NCBI GenBank assembly: GCA_945948555.1
Contig: CAMFBM010000015.1
Span: 1-54,543, forward strand
DNA from: an uncultured Bacteroidales bacterium
GTDB taxonomy: Bacteria; Bacteroidota; Bacteroidia; Bacteroidales; UBA932
Length of the DNA: 54,543 nt
Reading direction: 5' to 3'
Below, in pieces: positions 41,530-51,222 of the stretch; positions within the stretch are counted from its first letter, which is position 1; every line of letters starts with the position of its first letter. A program made the translations under genes and the position numbers. Below the pieces are notes generated by a model, which ran no database searches, was not told the origin of the DNA, and worked only from the letters and a program-made list of their open reading frames with translations.

Positions 41530-43236
41530 ATGAAAATCAATCAGGACAAGCACTCGGCTTTCGTGCCGAATTTCCTACTCGGAACGGCCGGAGGAATCCA
41601 ATATATCAAACTCAAGAAAGCAAGCCGCAATCCGCGCAAATCACAGGAAAAATGCCTCAGGGACATCCTCAATTACGGTAAGGACACGGTCTTTGGCAAG
41701 GAACACCGATTCAGTTACATTCTTGAGGCAAAAACTGCCGAAGAATTGTTCCAACGCTACCAGCAATATGTTAAACCTTCTGACTATGAGGACTTCCGCC
41801 CGTATGTCAACAGGATGAAGGAAGGGCAGGCGGATGTGCTTTTCCAGGGAAGACCGGTGCTCTACGCAACAACTTCCGGTTCTACGGGAGAACCGAAATG
41901 GATTCCTATTTCCGAGGCCTACCTGACCAACATATATGGAAAGATGAACAAGGTCTGGCTGTTCAACTTCATCAAGAACAGGCCAAAAACCTACCAGGGC
42001 TACATTGTTTCCATTGTGGGCAAACAGATTGAAGGATACACCCCTGACGGGACCATCTACGGATCGGTTTCCGGATTTACCCAGAAGAACTGCCCGGGTT
42101 TCGTGAAGAAACTCTATGTCTCTCCTTCCGAGGTGTTCAACATCGAGGACTACACGGCACGCAACTATGTCATTATGCGAATGGGTATTGAGCGCAACAC
42201 CACGCTCTGCGTGACAGCGAATCCTTCCACGATGGTCGAGATGCAGAAAAATGTGGATTTCTGGTTTGATGAATATGTGAAGGACATCGAAAACGGAACG
42301 ATTACAGACAAGGTCGATGTACCTCAGGACATAAGGGAAGCCTGTGCACCATACCTCAAGCCGAACCCGGAGCGTGCAGAGGAACTCAGGGAATTGAAAA
42401 GGCTCCACGGTCAGGTACTTCCGAAGCATTTCTGGCCGAATCTCCAGCTGCTTACGACCTGGAAATGCGGAAACACGAGAATTTACCTTGACAAACTGAA
42501 GGGTTGTTTCCCTGAGGGAATGCTTCACCAGGAGTTTGCCTATTTCTCATCGGAATGCCGTGCCGGACTTGTGCTGGACGACAGCATCGAGACCACGCTT
42601 TTCCCTCATTTCCACTACTATGAGTTCAAGAAGGCCGACGAGTTCGAGGATCCGGATGCAAGGTTCTACCAGCTTGACGAACTTGTGGAGGGCGAGCAGT
42701 ACTGCCCGTTTGTGACCACGTTCAGCGGACTTTACCGCTACAATATGAATGACATCATTCAGGCAGCCTCCCCTTTCGGAAACACTCCGCGCATCCACAT
42801 GGTCCAGAAAGTGAACGGCATTGTCACCATCACCGGAGAGAAACTCTACGAGGGACAATTCATCAATGCAGTCAACGCCGCCTCTGAGGCCACAGGTCTG
42901 AAACTCAATTATTTCACCGGCTACGCCAATCTTCCTGAAAGCCGTTACGATTTCTACTACGAATTCGAGGACGACACCGTTGACCAGTCCAGGGCAGAGG
43001 CTTTCACCGCCCTTGTGGATGAGAACATCAAGAAAGCAAACATCGAATACAAGGCAAAACGAGACAGTTTCCGGCTTCACGACCCTGTCACTCACCGTCT
43101 GGAGCGCAATTCGTTCGGCAAGTTCAAGGAGTACATCCTTGAGCAGACCAAGCAGGATGCTTCCCGCTTCAAGCCTAATGTCCTTGCCCAGAACGAGGAG
43201 AGGCACGAGGTTATACGAAGGTTTGTTCTGGAGTGA
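41530..43236 (+). CDS. GH3 auxin-responsive-promoter-family protein (acyl-adenylating enzyme)
   Basis: 568 residues. GH3 proteins belong to the adenylate-forming superfamily; plant members join amino acids to hormones. Here the P-loop-like motif is YATTSGSTGEPKWIPISEAY, with VSGFTQKNCPGF, LLTTWKCGNTRIYLDKLKGC, YFSSECRAGLVLDD, TTFSGLYRYNMNDIIQ and ITGEKLYEGQFINAVNAASE further on. Bacteroidota commonly carry one such gene; the substrate is not known. Gene stands alone and is followed by repeat DNA. Confidence 0.9.
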   Translation: MKINQDKHSAFVPNFLLGTAGGIQYIKLKKASRNPRKSQEKCLRDILNYGKDTVFGKEHRFSYILEAKTAEELFQRYQQYVKPSDYEDFRPYVNRMKEGQADVLFQGRPVLYATTSGSTGEPKWIPISEAYLTNIYGKMNKVWLFNFIKNRPKTYQGYIVSIVGKQIEGYTPDGTIYGSVSGFTQKNCPGFVKKLYVSPSEVFNIEDYTARNYVIMRMGIERNTTLCVTANPSTMVEMQKNVDFWFDEYVKDIENGTITDKVDVPQDIREACAPYLKPNPERAEELRELKRLHGQVLPKHFWPNLQLLTTWKCGNTRIYLDKLKGCFPEGMLHQEFAYFSSECRAGLVLDDSIETTLFPHFHYYEFKKADEFEDPDARFYQLDELVEGEQYCPFVTTFSGLYRYNMNDIIQAASPFGNTPRIHMVQKVNGIVTITGEKLYEGQFINAVNAASEATGLKLNYFTGYANLPESRYDFYYEFEDDTVDQSRAEAFTALVDENIKKANIEYKAKRDSFRLHDPVTHRLERNSFGKFKEYILEQTKQDASRFKPNVLAQNEERHEVIRRFVLE

Positions 43237-43241
43237 GGGGT

Positions 43242-43420
43242 CTCACCGGGGGATTTGCGCCTTTGGCGCAAATCACCGCCCCGCCTCGCACTCAATCCCC
43301 CTCTCACTGGGGGATTTGCGCCTTTGGCGCACATCCCCGCCCCGCCTCGCACTCAATCCCCCTCTCACCGGGGGATTTGCGCCTTTGGCGCACATCCCCG
43401 CCCCGCCTGCGGCGGGGCTT
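43242..43420. repeat. Three tandem copies of a 61-bp hairpin repeat
   Basis: Units begin at 43242, 43303 and 43364, an exact 61-base period, differing at only a few positions. Each unit holds a stem GGGGATTTGCGCC-TTT-GGCGCA(A/C)ATC(A/C)CC, that is, a hairpin of 10 or more pairs. The last unit ends in GCCCCGCC-TGC-GGCGGGGC, another hairpin. Located between the GH3 gene and tRNA-Ser, it could act as a terminator block or be a REP-type repeat. Confidence 0.9.
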
Positions 43421-43421
43421 T

Positions 43422-43486
43422 GCAAACCGAAGACACAAAACGCACGATCAAGCAAGCTTGTCGTGCGTTTTGTGTCTTCGGTTTGC
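43422..43486. repeat. Long hairpin abutting the 3' end of tRNA-Ser
   Basis: A perfect 26-bp inverted repeat: 43422-43447 (begins GCAAACCGAAGACACAAAAC) and 43461-43486. The 13-base spacer itself pairs (CAAGC/GCTTG), so the whole forms a hairpin with one bulged base and a 2-base loop. It starts at the tRNA discriminator position. It is far longer than a normal terminator stem and has no T-run. Confidence 0.92.
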
Positions 43487-43573
43487 GGTGAGAGGGGGAT
43501 TCGAACCCCCGGTACGGTAATCCCGTACGTCAGTTTAGCAAACTGGTGGTTTCAGCCACTCACCCATCTCACC
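43486..43573 (-). tRNA. tRNA-Ser(GCU)
   Basis: Read on the minus strand, acceptor arms GGTGAGA and TCTCACC pair, with discriminator G at 43486. The D arm GGTG...GTGGCTGAAACCACC, anticodon loop TTGCTAA giving anticodon GCT, a long class II variable arm GTACGG-GATTA-CCGTAC, and the T arm GGGGG-TTCGAAT-CCCCC are all present. It reads AGU and AGC serine codons. CCA is not encoded. A C-A mismatch sits at the top of the anticodon stem. Confidence 0.96.
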
Positions 43574-43626
43574 AGAGTCCCTGGGAGACCACTGGGGTCA
43601 AACGGGACTGCAAAGATACAATAATT

Positions 43627-44583
43627 TTATTGTTTTGCAATATTTTCTCGCATATCGGTGTCGGCCTGGATATTTTTCATCCTGTAGTAATCCATTATTC
43701 CGAGATTGCCGGTGCGGAATGCTTCCGCCATAGCGAGAGGAACTTCCGCTTCCGCCTCAATCACGCGGGCACGGGCCTCCTGTGCTTTCGCCTTCATCTC
43801 CTGCTCAAGGGCGACCGCCATTGCACGGCGTTCCTCGGCGCGTGCCTGGGCGATGTTCTTGTCGGCCTCAGCCTGGTCCATCTGCAGGACTGCACCTATG
43901 TTCTTTCCGATGTCGATGTCCGCGATGTCAATCGAGAGAATCTCAAAGGCGGTACCGGCGTCAAGACCCTTCTGGAGGACAACCTTTGAAATGGAATCCG
44001 GATTTTCAAGGACTGTCTTGTGGCTCTCCGCCGAGCCGATGCTTGAGACGATACCTTCTCCTACCCTTGCGAGGACAGTTTCCTCACCGGCTCCTCCCAC
44101 CAGCTGCTTGATGCTTGCACGGACCGTCACACGGGCAGTGGCAATCAACTGGATACCGTCCTTTGCAACTGCCGTCACAGGAGGAGTAGTGATGACCTTC
44201 GGATTGACTGACATCTGAACAGCTTCAAAAACATCCCTCCCGGCGAGATCGATTGCGGCGGCCATCTTGAAATCAAGAGCGATGTTCGCCTTGTCAGCGG
44301 AAATCAAGGCATTCACAACCTTTGGCACATTTCCCTTTGCGAGATAGTGAGCCTCCAGTTCATTGGCCTTCAGACTCAAACCGGCTTTAGTACCGGTCAC
44401 CATAGCCATTACGATAGTGTTCGGAGACACACCTCTCCAACGCATCAGAACCAGTTGCAGCAAAGAAATGCGCACACCTGAAATCAGAGCCTGAAACCAG
44501 AGGGTTACAGGAAAGAACCACAAGAGAATCAAAAAGCCCACAATCGCAACCGCGACCCAGACTACAATATAAGTTATTTCCAT
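43627..44583 (-). CDS. floA: Flotillin-like protein FloA
   Basis: 318 residues. An N-terminal membrane hairpin ([20 protein letters not shown], then [20 protein letters not shown]) is followed by an SPFH-type domain ([40 protein letters not shown]) and a long Ala/Glu-rich coiled coil ([20 protein letters not shown]) ending [20 protein letters not shown]. FloA scaffolds functional membrane microdomains at the inner membrane. It forms an operon with the NfeD gene upstream, the usual pairing. Confidence 0.96.
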   Translation of the reverse strand: MEITYIVVWVAVAIVGFLILLWFFPVTLWFQALISGVRISLLQLVLMRWRGVSPNTIVMAMVTGTKAGLSLKANELEAHYLAKGNVPKVVNALISADKANIALDFKMAAAIDLAGRDVFEAVQMSVNPKVITTPPVTAVAKDGIQLIATARVTVRASIKQLVGGAGEETVLARVGEGIVSSIGSAESHKTVLENPDSISKVVLQKGLDAGTAFEILSIDIADIDIGKNIGAVLQMDQAEADKNIAQARAEERRAMAVALEQEMKAKAQEARARVIEAEAEVPLAMAEAFRTGNLGIMDYYRMKNIQADTDMRENIAKQ

Positions 44584-44603
44584 AGATGATATTATAAAAA
44601 ATA

Positions 44604-45071
44604 CTAAAAATCAGTTTCCTGCAATTTGACAATGATTTTGTTGTCTTCAATGAGGGCAACCTCCACATCCTTGCCGCTGTCAATCATCCCTTCAAGGGCC
44701 TTGACCTCATAGACCTTCCCGTTGAGTCTGGCTGACCCGACCGGAGAGAGGCGCGTAACCGTCCTCCCCTTGTCACCAACCGCAAGCTGTGAATCCGCAT
44801 CGGAGACCTTCGACTCTATCTTCGTGTCCAGTGTGAACTTCTTCCAGGTCTTTGCCCTAAGTACATAGAAGGTAAGAACAATCAGTAACACCACATTGAC
44901 GGCAGTGACAATCGTCCCGGCGGTCATCCCTATCACATTGAATGCATACACGCAGGAACCCACCATGGCAACAAGCCCGAGGATTCCGGCCACACCGACT
45001 CCCGGGATTATAACAATCTCGGCAAAAACGAGCAGAAGCCCGACAATCAACAATGTTATGACAAAACCCAT
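44604..45071 (-). CDS. NfeD-like membrane protein
   Basis: 155 residues. Three to four membrane helices in the first 85 residues ([51 protein letters not shown]) are followed by a small OB-fold domain ([40 protein letters not shown]), ending [11 protein letters not shown]. This is the short NfeD form without a serine protease. It assists flotillin function; floA follows 20 bases downstream. Just upstream of the ATG, 45081-45090 contains ACTTAAGTTTC, similar to the end of the leader repeat. Confidence 0.92.
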   Translation of the reverse strand: MGFVITLLIVGLLLVFAEIVIIPGVGVAGILGLVAMVGSCVYAFNVIGMTAGTIVTAVNVVLLIVLTFYVLRAKTWKKFTLDTKIESKVSDADSQLAVGDKGRTVTRLSPVGSARLNGKVYEVKALEGMIDSGKDVEVALIEDNKIIVKLQETDF

Positions 45072-45128
45072 AATAAAATAACTTAAGTTTCATTATCCGG
45101 TATCGCAAGATCTTTGCAGATTGCGATA

Positions 45129-46511
45129 TTATATATCTGTTTTTTCAGAAAATATGACTGCCTCCCCGAAACTTCCTTTCGTAAATGGAAAATCCTTCTT
45201 ACCGCCCTGACGGCCATCGGACGGCTTCTCAGGCTCCGGCTCCATGTCCACTACTATTCCGTTGAAAAGAAACTCCATCTCAATCATCTGCAATTCCTCC
45301 CTTGCCCTGGACAAAGAGTCCTGAAGCACGGGCAGGGCGGCTTCCCTCCGCAGGATGTCCCCGGTCAGGTTCAGCCGTTCCTTCTCATCGTCACTCATTG
45401 CAAAACGGACCCTCTCCTGGTCGAGTATCTTGCCGCACGCATATATGGAATCTCTCAAAGCCTTGACTTCCTGCATTTTCAGCATATATCTCCTTGTGTC
45501 GGCATTTTCCGGGACAGCCGATTCGCCAGGTCCGGAGACATCTTCGGCATCGTCCTTCAGTACAGGCTTTTTCAGGTTCATCATTTCACGAAGGGCATCT
45601 ATGCTTTCCAATGGTTTGCGCACAGGCATAGCGTCAAACTCAATCACATAGATTCGCACACTGTCTGCAGGACAGTCCCTGTCCGAAGCGAAAATCGTGT
45701 ACCTTCCGTCATCCGTGTTCAGAAGGAGATAGTCATTGAACGGAGACGAGAAAGGGAATCCCAGATTTACAGGCGTCCCCCACTTTTCCGAAGAATCATC
45801 AAATTCGGATTTGTACAAGTCATATCCCCCCATACCGTAAAGCCCGTCGGAAGAGAAATACACGGTCTTGCCGTCCTGTGACAGAACGGGAAGCACCCTG
45901 ACGGAGTCCGGAAGCATCAGGCTGTCAGAGAGTTCCAGGGCGACGCACAATGCCCTGTCCGCAGGCAGCGGCGACGAAAGAACGACAGACGAGCTGTCAG
46001 GCCGTACCGCCTTCAAAGGATAAGGCCCCGCAGCAAGCGAGTCGGAGGCACAGGACAAAGGATGCCAGACACCCTCTTCAAAAGGATACCACAACACGAA
46101 ATCATCTTTAGCAACCACCTTTGAGTCAACGACTTGAGGCTCATAGACAAAATCTGACATCCCGGCACCGTTCTCACATTGCCTGAGCAGGTTCTCTATC
46201 ACGGAGACAGCCAGGGAATCATCCGGCCCGAGCCTCGGGAGAACCTCCTTACAGATGGAGACAGCCTTGCGGAACTCGTATGCCTTTCTCAAAGAATCCG
46301 CCCGATTCAGGAATTCCTCCACCGGGAACGGAACGGTCGGAACGGAGACAGAATCAGCCGCAACCGGAACGGAGTCACGAACGACCGGAACGGAGTCACG
46401 CACAACCAAAACGGAGTCCCGCGAAACGGCAACGGAGTCCCGAAGGACAGCGACGCTGTCTGCCGGAAACAAGAAGATATATAATAATATATATATAAAA
46501 TGTCCTGCCAT
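45129..46511 (-). CDS. PD40 (WD40-like)-repeat envelope protein with N-terminal heptad repeats
   Basis: 460 residues. A hydrophobic start (FIYILLYIFLFPADS) looks like a short signal sequence. Residues 17-58 are six 7-residue repeats of the form RDSVxVx, encoded by 21-bp DNA repeats at 46338-46463. Residues about 60-110 look like a TPR pair. Residues about 205-290 contain PD40-type motifs (TVYFSSDGLYGMGGYDLYKS, DDGRYTIFASDRDCP), as in OmpA-associated and gliding/secretion proteins of Bacteroidota. A coiled coil (about 335-425) and Lys/Pro-rich tail follow. Function is unknown; an envelope structural role is likely. A minus-strand TATTTTTG box (46540-46547) lies 29 bases upstream. Confidence 0.8.
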   Translation of the reverse strand: MAGHFIYILLYIFLFPADSVAVLRDSVAVSRDSVLVVRDSVPVVRDSVPVAADSVSVPTVPFPVEEFLNRADSLRKAYEFRKAVSICKEVLPRLGPDDSLAVSVIENLLRQCENGAGMSDFVYEPQVVDSKVVAKDDFVLWYPFEEGVWHPLSCASDSLAAGPYPLKAVRPDSSSVVLSSPLPADRALCVALELSDSLMLPDSVRVLPVLSQDGKTVYFSSDGLYGMGGYDLYKSEFDDSSEKWGTPVNLGFPFSSPFNDYLLLNTDDGRYTIFASDRDCPADSVRIYVIEFDAMPVRKPLESIDALREMMNLKKPVLKDDAEDVSGPGESAVPENADTRRYMLKMQEVKALRDSIYACGKILDQERVRFAMSDDEKERLNLTGDILRREAALPVLQDSLSRAREELQMIEMEFLFNGIVVDMEPEPEKPSDGRQGGKKDFPFTKGSFGEAVIFSEKTDI

Positions 46512-46588
46512 GTTCTGGATCTGCCTTCAAAAAAGCGTACAAAAATAAGAAATACTTTCCGTAAACTTCATTTATAAGAAAAAAATCG

Positions 46589-46596
46589 TACATTTG
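46589..46596 (+). promoter_or_regulatory. Promoter -7 box of secDF
   Basis: TACATTTG, about 88 bases before the secDF ATG, leaving a leader of roughly 80 bases. Confidence 0.6.
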
Positions 46597-46684
46597 TGCC
46601 CTATTTGCGGTAACTGGAATTTAACCTGATGACCGGACACACCGCCGAAGTGGAATATTTTATAAATTAAAGATAAAAACTATT

Positions 46685-49600
46685 ATGCAAAGTAAAGGTG
46701 CAATCAGATTAGTGGCGATTCTTTTGGCAGCCGCATGTCTCTGGCAACTTTCATTCACCCTTGTCAGCAAGATTCAGGAGAACAAGGCGGAGAAGTATGC
46801 CCAGAAGGCGGTGGAAGCGTATCAGAATTCGTCGGCTTTCCTGAAAGTTGCTGACGCCGACAAGGCATTCTGCCTTGACTCCATCAGCAAGGAAAGCTCA
46901 AGGTGGTATCTCGATTCAATCTCTTCTGAGAAAGTTTACCTCGGGTACACCTACAAAAGTGTTAAGGAAAAAGAAATCAACCTCGGACTTGACCTCAAGG
47001 GAGGTATGAACGTGATGCTTCAGGTTCAGTTGGAGGACCTTGTAAAGGCTCTTTCTGACAACAACCAGACACCTGAGTTCAAAGAGGCAATCGCACTTGC
47101 AAAGGAGCGCAGTGTGAATTCCCGTGAGGATTTCATCTCCCTTTTCGAGACAGCGTGGAAGGAAGTCGGAGGCGGAACACCTCTCGCACAGGTTTTCGGA
47201 ACCTACGAGATGAGGGACAAAATCAAACCAGAATCCACTGACGCACAGGTTATTGATGTCATCAGGAAAGAGGCGGAGAGCGCAATCTCGAACTCATTCA
47301 ATGTCCTGAGGAACCGTATCGACCGTTTCGGAGTAACCCAGCCGAACATCCAGCAGCTCGGCAACAGCGGAAGAATCCTTGTGGAACTTCCGGGTGTGAA
47401 GGAGCCTGAGCGTGTGAGGAAACTTCTCCAGGGAACCGCTTCCCTCGAATTCTGGGCTACCTACGAGAACTCCGAGATTTTCCCGTTCCTCCAGGAAGCG
47501 AACTCAGTGCTTGCACAGCTGCTTGACGCAGAAGACACTGACACTGCCGCCCCTGCACAGGATGCAGAAGCCCAGACGGACATCCTCAGCGAGGAAATCA
47601 GCAACAACGAGGATGACGCAAAGGCAGAGGCTGCCTACAGGAAAGCAAACCCTTTGTTCTCCGTTCTCCAGCCTGCGGTCTTCAACGGAAGAGTTTCCAA
47701 AGGTGCCTGCATTGGTTACGCCAACTACTCCGACACCGCAAAAATCAACAAATGGCTGAAACTTCCGCAGGTTGACGCCCTGTTCCCTGCCGAGTTCAAG
47801 CCTATGTGGACAGTCAAGCCTTCACAGGCAATCCCTGGAGGCAACACCTACGAGCTCGTGGCAATCAAGTCGACATCGCGTGACGGCAAGGCTCCTCTTG
47901 ACGGAGGCGTTGTGACCGATGCCAGGGTACAGTACGGCAACACAGGCGGAAACCCTGAGGTCTCAATGTCAATGAACGGCGAAGGTGCATCTGCATGGGC
48001 AAGAATGACCGGCGACAATATCGGAAAGCAGATTGCCATCGTTCTGGACGGAATGATCTACTCCTACCCTGTCGTAAACTCAAAGATTGAGGGAGGAAGC
48101 TCGCAGATCACCGGAAACTTCACTCTCGAGGAGGCTGAGGACCTTGCAAACGTCCTCAAGTCCGGTAAGCTCCCTGCACCTGCCACAATTGTCCAGGAGC
48201 AGGTTGTCGGACCTTCACTCGGTGCAGAGTCCATCAACGCAGGTCTCATCTCATTCATCATCGCCTTCTGCCTCGTTCTCATCTATATGGTACTCTTCTA
48301 TCAGGGAGCCGGTCTTGTGGCCGACATAGCACTCCTCTGCAACGTGCTCTTCCTGTTCGGTACCCTCGTGTCATTCGGAGCAGTGCTCACCCTTCCGGGA
48401 ATCGCCGGTCTGGTGCTTACCCTCGGTATGGCAGTGGATGCGAACGTCATCATCTATGAAAGAATCAAGGAGGAACTCCGTGCCGGCAAGGGTCTGGGCA
48501 AGGCCATCACCGACGGTTACGCCAATGCCTACTCCGCAATCATTGACGGACAGATTACCACAGCCCTCACCGGAGTCGTTCTGTTCATCTTCGGTTCAGG
48601 TCCTGTACAGGGATTCGCAACGACCCTCATCATCGGTATCATCACTTCAGTGCTGACATCAATCTTCATCACAAGAATCATCTTCGACGACCGTGTTGCC
48701 AAAGGCAGGAACATCTCCTTCGACAACAAGTTCACGAGGAACTTCCTGCAGAACACCAAGGTTGACTTCCTGGGCAAGAGGAAAATCACCTACATCATTT
48801 CAGGTGCCCTCATCATTGCTTCCATCCTTTCAATCTCATTCAAAGGCTTCACCTACGGCGTTGACTTCACCGGCGGACGTACCTTTGTCGTAAGGTTCGA
48901 CCAGACCGTTCAGGCCGAGGAAATCAGAAACGCAGTCACGGAAGCCTTCGACGCGGCAGCCGTCCAGAACAATGTGGACAACACCGCAACCGAGGTGAAG
49001 CAGTTCGGTGGCGACAGCCAGATGAAGATTACCACCACCTACAAGGTGAACGAGGAATCCACAGACGTTGATGCTGAGGTTGAAGAGGTTCTCTACAATG
49101 CCCTTAAGGCATTCTTCGTGGAGGACATCTCAATTGACCAGTTCCGTTCTACCCTCGACAACCCGAACGGTATCATCAGTTCCGACAAGGTCGGCCCTAC
49201 AATCGCGAATGACATGAAGAGGGATGCAATCATTGCAGTAATCATTGCCCTGATTGTCATCTTCGCCTACATTGCAGTAAGGTTCAAGAACTGGACATGG
49301 GGTCTTGGCGGTGTGTCATCACTTGCCCATACGGCAATCATCGTGATCGGCTTCTTCTCATTCTTCTCAGGAATCCTGCCGTTCACCCTTGACGTTGACC
49401 AGACCTTCATCGCGGCCATCCTGACCATCATCGGATACGCAATCAACGACAATGTGGTGATTTTCGACCGTATCCGTGAATACAGGGGCCTGCATCCTAA
49501 AGCCGAGCTCAAGACAAATGTCAACGAGGCCCTCAACAGCACACTCTCCCGTACGATGAACACCTCTCTGACCACTCTCGTGGTTATGCTTGCAATAGCA

Positions 49601-49750
49601 ATCTTCGGAGGCGAGGTAATCAGGGGTCTTGCAGTGGCTCTCATTCTCGGTATCGTGATTGGAACCTACGCTTCAATCTTCATCGGAACCCCGATTATGT
49701 ACGACGTAACGATGGCTATCCAGAAGAAAAAAACGGCAAAGACCAAATAA
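46685..49750 (+). CDS. secDF: Fused protein translocase subunit SecDF
   Basis: 1021 residues, a SecD-SecF fusion as is usual in Bacteroidota. The SecD half has an N-terminal membrane helix, P1 head regions (EINLGLDLKGGMNVMLQVQL, NVLRNRIDRFGVTQPNIQQL, SGRILVELPGVKEPERVRKL), and five membrane segments with GLVLTLGMAVDANVIIYERI. The SecF half starts about residue 700 (FKGFTYGVDFTGGRTFVVRF) and has IAAILTIIGYAINDNVVIFD with the conserved Asp and SRTMNTSLTTLVVMLAIAIF. It uses the proton gradient to help complete protein export through SecYEG. Gene is single, with a promoter upstream and a terminator downstream. Confidence 0.97.
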   Translation: MQSKGAIRLVAILLAAACLWQLSFTLVSKIQENKAEKYAQKAVEAYQNSSAFLKVADADKAFCLDSISKESSRWYLDSISSEKVYLGYTYKSVKEKEINLGLDLKGGMNVMLQVQLEDLVKALSDNNQTPEFKEAIALAKERSVNSREDFISLFETAWKEVGGGTPLAQVFGTYEMRDKIKPESTDAQVIDVIRKEAESAISNSFNVLRNRIDRFGVTQPNIQQLGNSGRILVELPGVKEPERVRKLLQGTASLEFWATYENSEIFPFLQEANSVLAQLLDAEDTDTAAPAQDAEAQTDILSEEISNNEDDAKAEAAYRKANPLFSVLQPAVFNGRVSKGACIGYANYSDTAKINKWLKLPQVDALFPAEFKPMWTVKPSQAIPGGNTYELVAIKSTSRDGKAPLDGGVVTDARVQYGNTGGNPEVSMSMNGEGASAWARMTGDNIGKQIAIVLDGMIYSYPVVNSKIEGGSSQITGNFTLEEAEDLANVLKSGKLPAPATIVQEQVVGPSLGAESINAGLISFIIAFCLVLIYMVLFYQGAGLVADIALLCNVLFLFGTLVSFGAVLTLPGIAGLVLTLGMAVDANVIIYERIKEELRAGKGLGKAITDGYANAYSAIIDGQITTALTGVVLFIFGSGPVQGFATTLIIGIITSVLTSIFITRIIFDDRVAKGRNISFDNKFTRNFLQNTKVDFLGKRKITYIISGALIIASILSISFKGFTYGVDFTGGRTFVVRFDQTVQAEEIRNAVTEAFDAAAVQNNVDNTATEVKQFGGDSQMKITTTYKVNEESTDVDAEVEEVLYNALKAFFVEDISIDQFRSTLDNPNGIISSDKVGPTIANDMKRDAIIAVIIALIVIFAYIAVRFKNWTWGLGGVSSLAHTAIIVIGFFSFFSGILPFTLDVDQTFIAAILTIIGYAINDNVVIFDRIREYRGLHPKAELKTNVNEALNSTLSRTMNTSLTTLVVMLAIAIFGGEVIRGLAVALILGIVIGTYASIFIGTPIMYDVTMAIQKKKTAKTK

Positions 49751-49770
49751 GGCTCTTCAGACACATTTGG

Positions 49771-49808
49771 AATGGGGATGACTCTCTGGGTCATCCCCAT
49801 TTTTTTTT
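49771..49808 (+). terminator. Intrinsic terminator after secDF
   Basis: AATGGGGATGA (49771-49781) pairs with TCATCCCCATT (49791-49801), loop of 9, followed by a run of eight to nine T. Confidence 0.92.
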
Positions 49809-49924
49809 GCGCAGGCGCGCAGGATTTCATATTTCGTGGATTTATATATATGGAAACATCCTCCGAAGGAGGGATTTATCCGAAGGAGAGAAATATATAT
49901 TACGAAATATTAAATATTGTGAAT

Positions 49925-50629
49925 ATGAAAAAGAATATGATTATCAGCGCGTTGGCGGCCGCAGCGATTTTGCCGTCACTCATTTCATGCAGCAAGAATG
50001 ACGCTCCGGACTACAGCCTTATGTATCCGAATGCAATCGTTACGGTCAAACCGGTCGATGAGACTTCGTTCTTCCTTCAGCTGAACGACGAGACAGCCCT
50101 GTTGCCTGTCGGAGAGACAAAAGTGCCTTTCGACGGAAAGGAAGTGAGGGCTTTCGTGAATTTCTCCGAGACGGACATGCCTGAGGGAGCAGACAGGGAC
50201 AAGTTTGCGAAGGCAGTGAAAATCAACTGGATGGACAGCATCCTCACAAAGACTCCGAAGCCTTGGCTTGGCGAGGAGAATGATGAGAAATACGGTAATG
50301 ACCCGGTGGAGATTATGAAAAACTGGATGACTGTCGTGGAGGACGGCTACATTACCCTCAATTTCCTAACACGCTGGGGGGCCGGAAACGTGAAACACGA
50401 GGTCAACCTGCTGACCGGAGGCAATCCGGAGAATCCATACGAAGTTGAATTCAGACACAATGCCTTCGGTGATGTCTGTGGAAGGGAAGGGACCGGCATC
50501 GTGGCTTTCAGGCTCACGGGACTTCCTGACACAAAAGGAGAAACAGTGAAGCTGACCCTGAAGTGGAACTCGTTCAGCGGCACGAAAACTGCACAGTTCG
50601 ACTACAAGACACGGACTGAACAGGAATAA
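49925..50629 (+). CDS. NigD-like lipoprotein
   Basis: 234 residues from the ATG at 49925, which begins a lipoprotein signal (ALAAAAILPSLISC, Cys22). The body matches NigD-like proteins: an N-terminal small barrel (AIVTVKPVDETSFFLQLNDE, EVRAFVNFSETD) and a C-terminal beta domain (YITLNFLTRWGAGNVKHEVN, ENPYEVEFRHNAFGD, VKLTLKWNSF). NigD itself is an immunity protein of nigrescin in Prevotella; most homologues have no known role. The stop codon overlaps the sigma-factor ATG by one base (TAATG), so translation is coupled. Confidence 0.9.
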   Translation: MKKNMIISALAAAAILPSLISCSKNDAPDYSLMYPNAIVTVKPVDETSFFLQLNDETALLPVGETKVPFDGKEVRAFVNFSETDMPEGADRDKFAKAVKINWMDSILTKTPKPWLGEENDEKYGNDPVEIMKNWMTVVEDGYITLNFLTRWGAGNVKHEVNLLTGGNPENPYEVEFRHNAFGDVCGREGTGIVAFRLTGLPDTKGETVKLTLKWNSFSGTKTAQFDYKTRTEQE

Positions 50630-51180
50630 TGACGGAATCAGCGGAACAGAAACTGCTTGAAAGGATATGCAACCGGGATGGCACGGCTATGAAAGCCCTG
50701 TATGATGAATATGCAGGGCTTCTTACTGCTGTCTGTTCGCGCTATATTGATACGGACGAGGATGTCAAGGACATAATGCAGGAGAGTTTCATCAGGATTT
50801 TCTCCTCCATAGGGTCTTTTCAATACAGAGGCAAGGGTTCTCTCAGGGCCTGGATGACCAGGATTGTCGTGAACACAGCCCTGAAGCATCTGAGGGATTC
50901 CGCAAAAATGGATTTTCTGAGATATGCAGACAAACTTCCAGACGTGGAGGATGAACAGGAAATGAGTCTGGAGGGTGTCCCGGCGGAGGTCATTCAGGAG
51001 ATGATCCGTTCGCTGCCTGTCGGTTACAGGACAGTCTTCAACCTTTTTGTTTTTGAAGGGAAAAGCCACAGGGAAATTGCGCAGACTCTGGGAATTAAGG
51101 AAAATTCGGCATCATCGCAATTGCACAGGGCAAAGACAATGCTCGCGCAGCGCATAAAGGAGTACAGGACGAGTCATTGA
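50629..51180 (+). CDS. ECF RNA polymerase sigma factor
   Basis: 183 residues. Region 2 (MKALYDEYAGLLTAVCSRYI, DTDEDVKDIMQESFIRIFSS, YRGKGSLRAWMTRIVVNTAL) and region 4 (VIQEMIRSLPVGYRTVFNLF, FEGKSHREIAQTLGIKENSA, SSQLHRAKTMLAQRI) are complete; region 3 is absent, as in ECF factors. It would direct RNA polymerase to stress or envelope promoters under control of the membrane protein encoded next. It is coupled to the NigD-like gene upstream. Confidence 0.95.
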   Translation: MTESAEQKLLERICNRDGTAMKALYDEYAGLLTAVCSRYIDTDEDVKDIMQESFIRIFSSIGSFQYRGKGSLRAWMTRIVVNTALKHLRDSAKMDFLRYADKLPDVEDEQEMSLEGVPAEVIQEMIRSLPVGYRTVFNLFVFEGKSHREIAQTLGIKENSASSQLHRAKTMLAQRIKEYRTSH

Positions 51181-51222
51181 CGGCTGCTTATCTTGCCGTT
51201 TATTGAAATCACAGCATACTTG

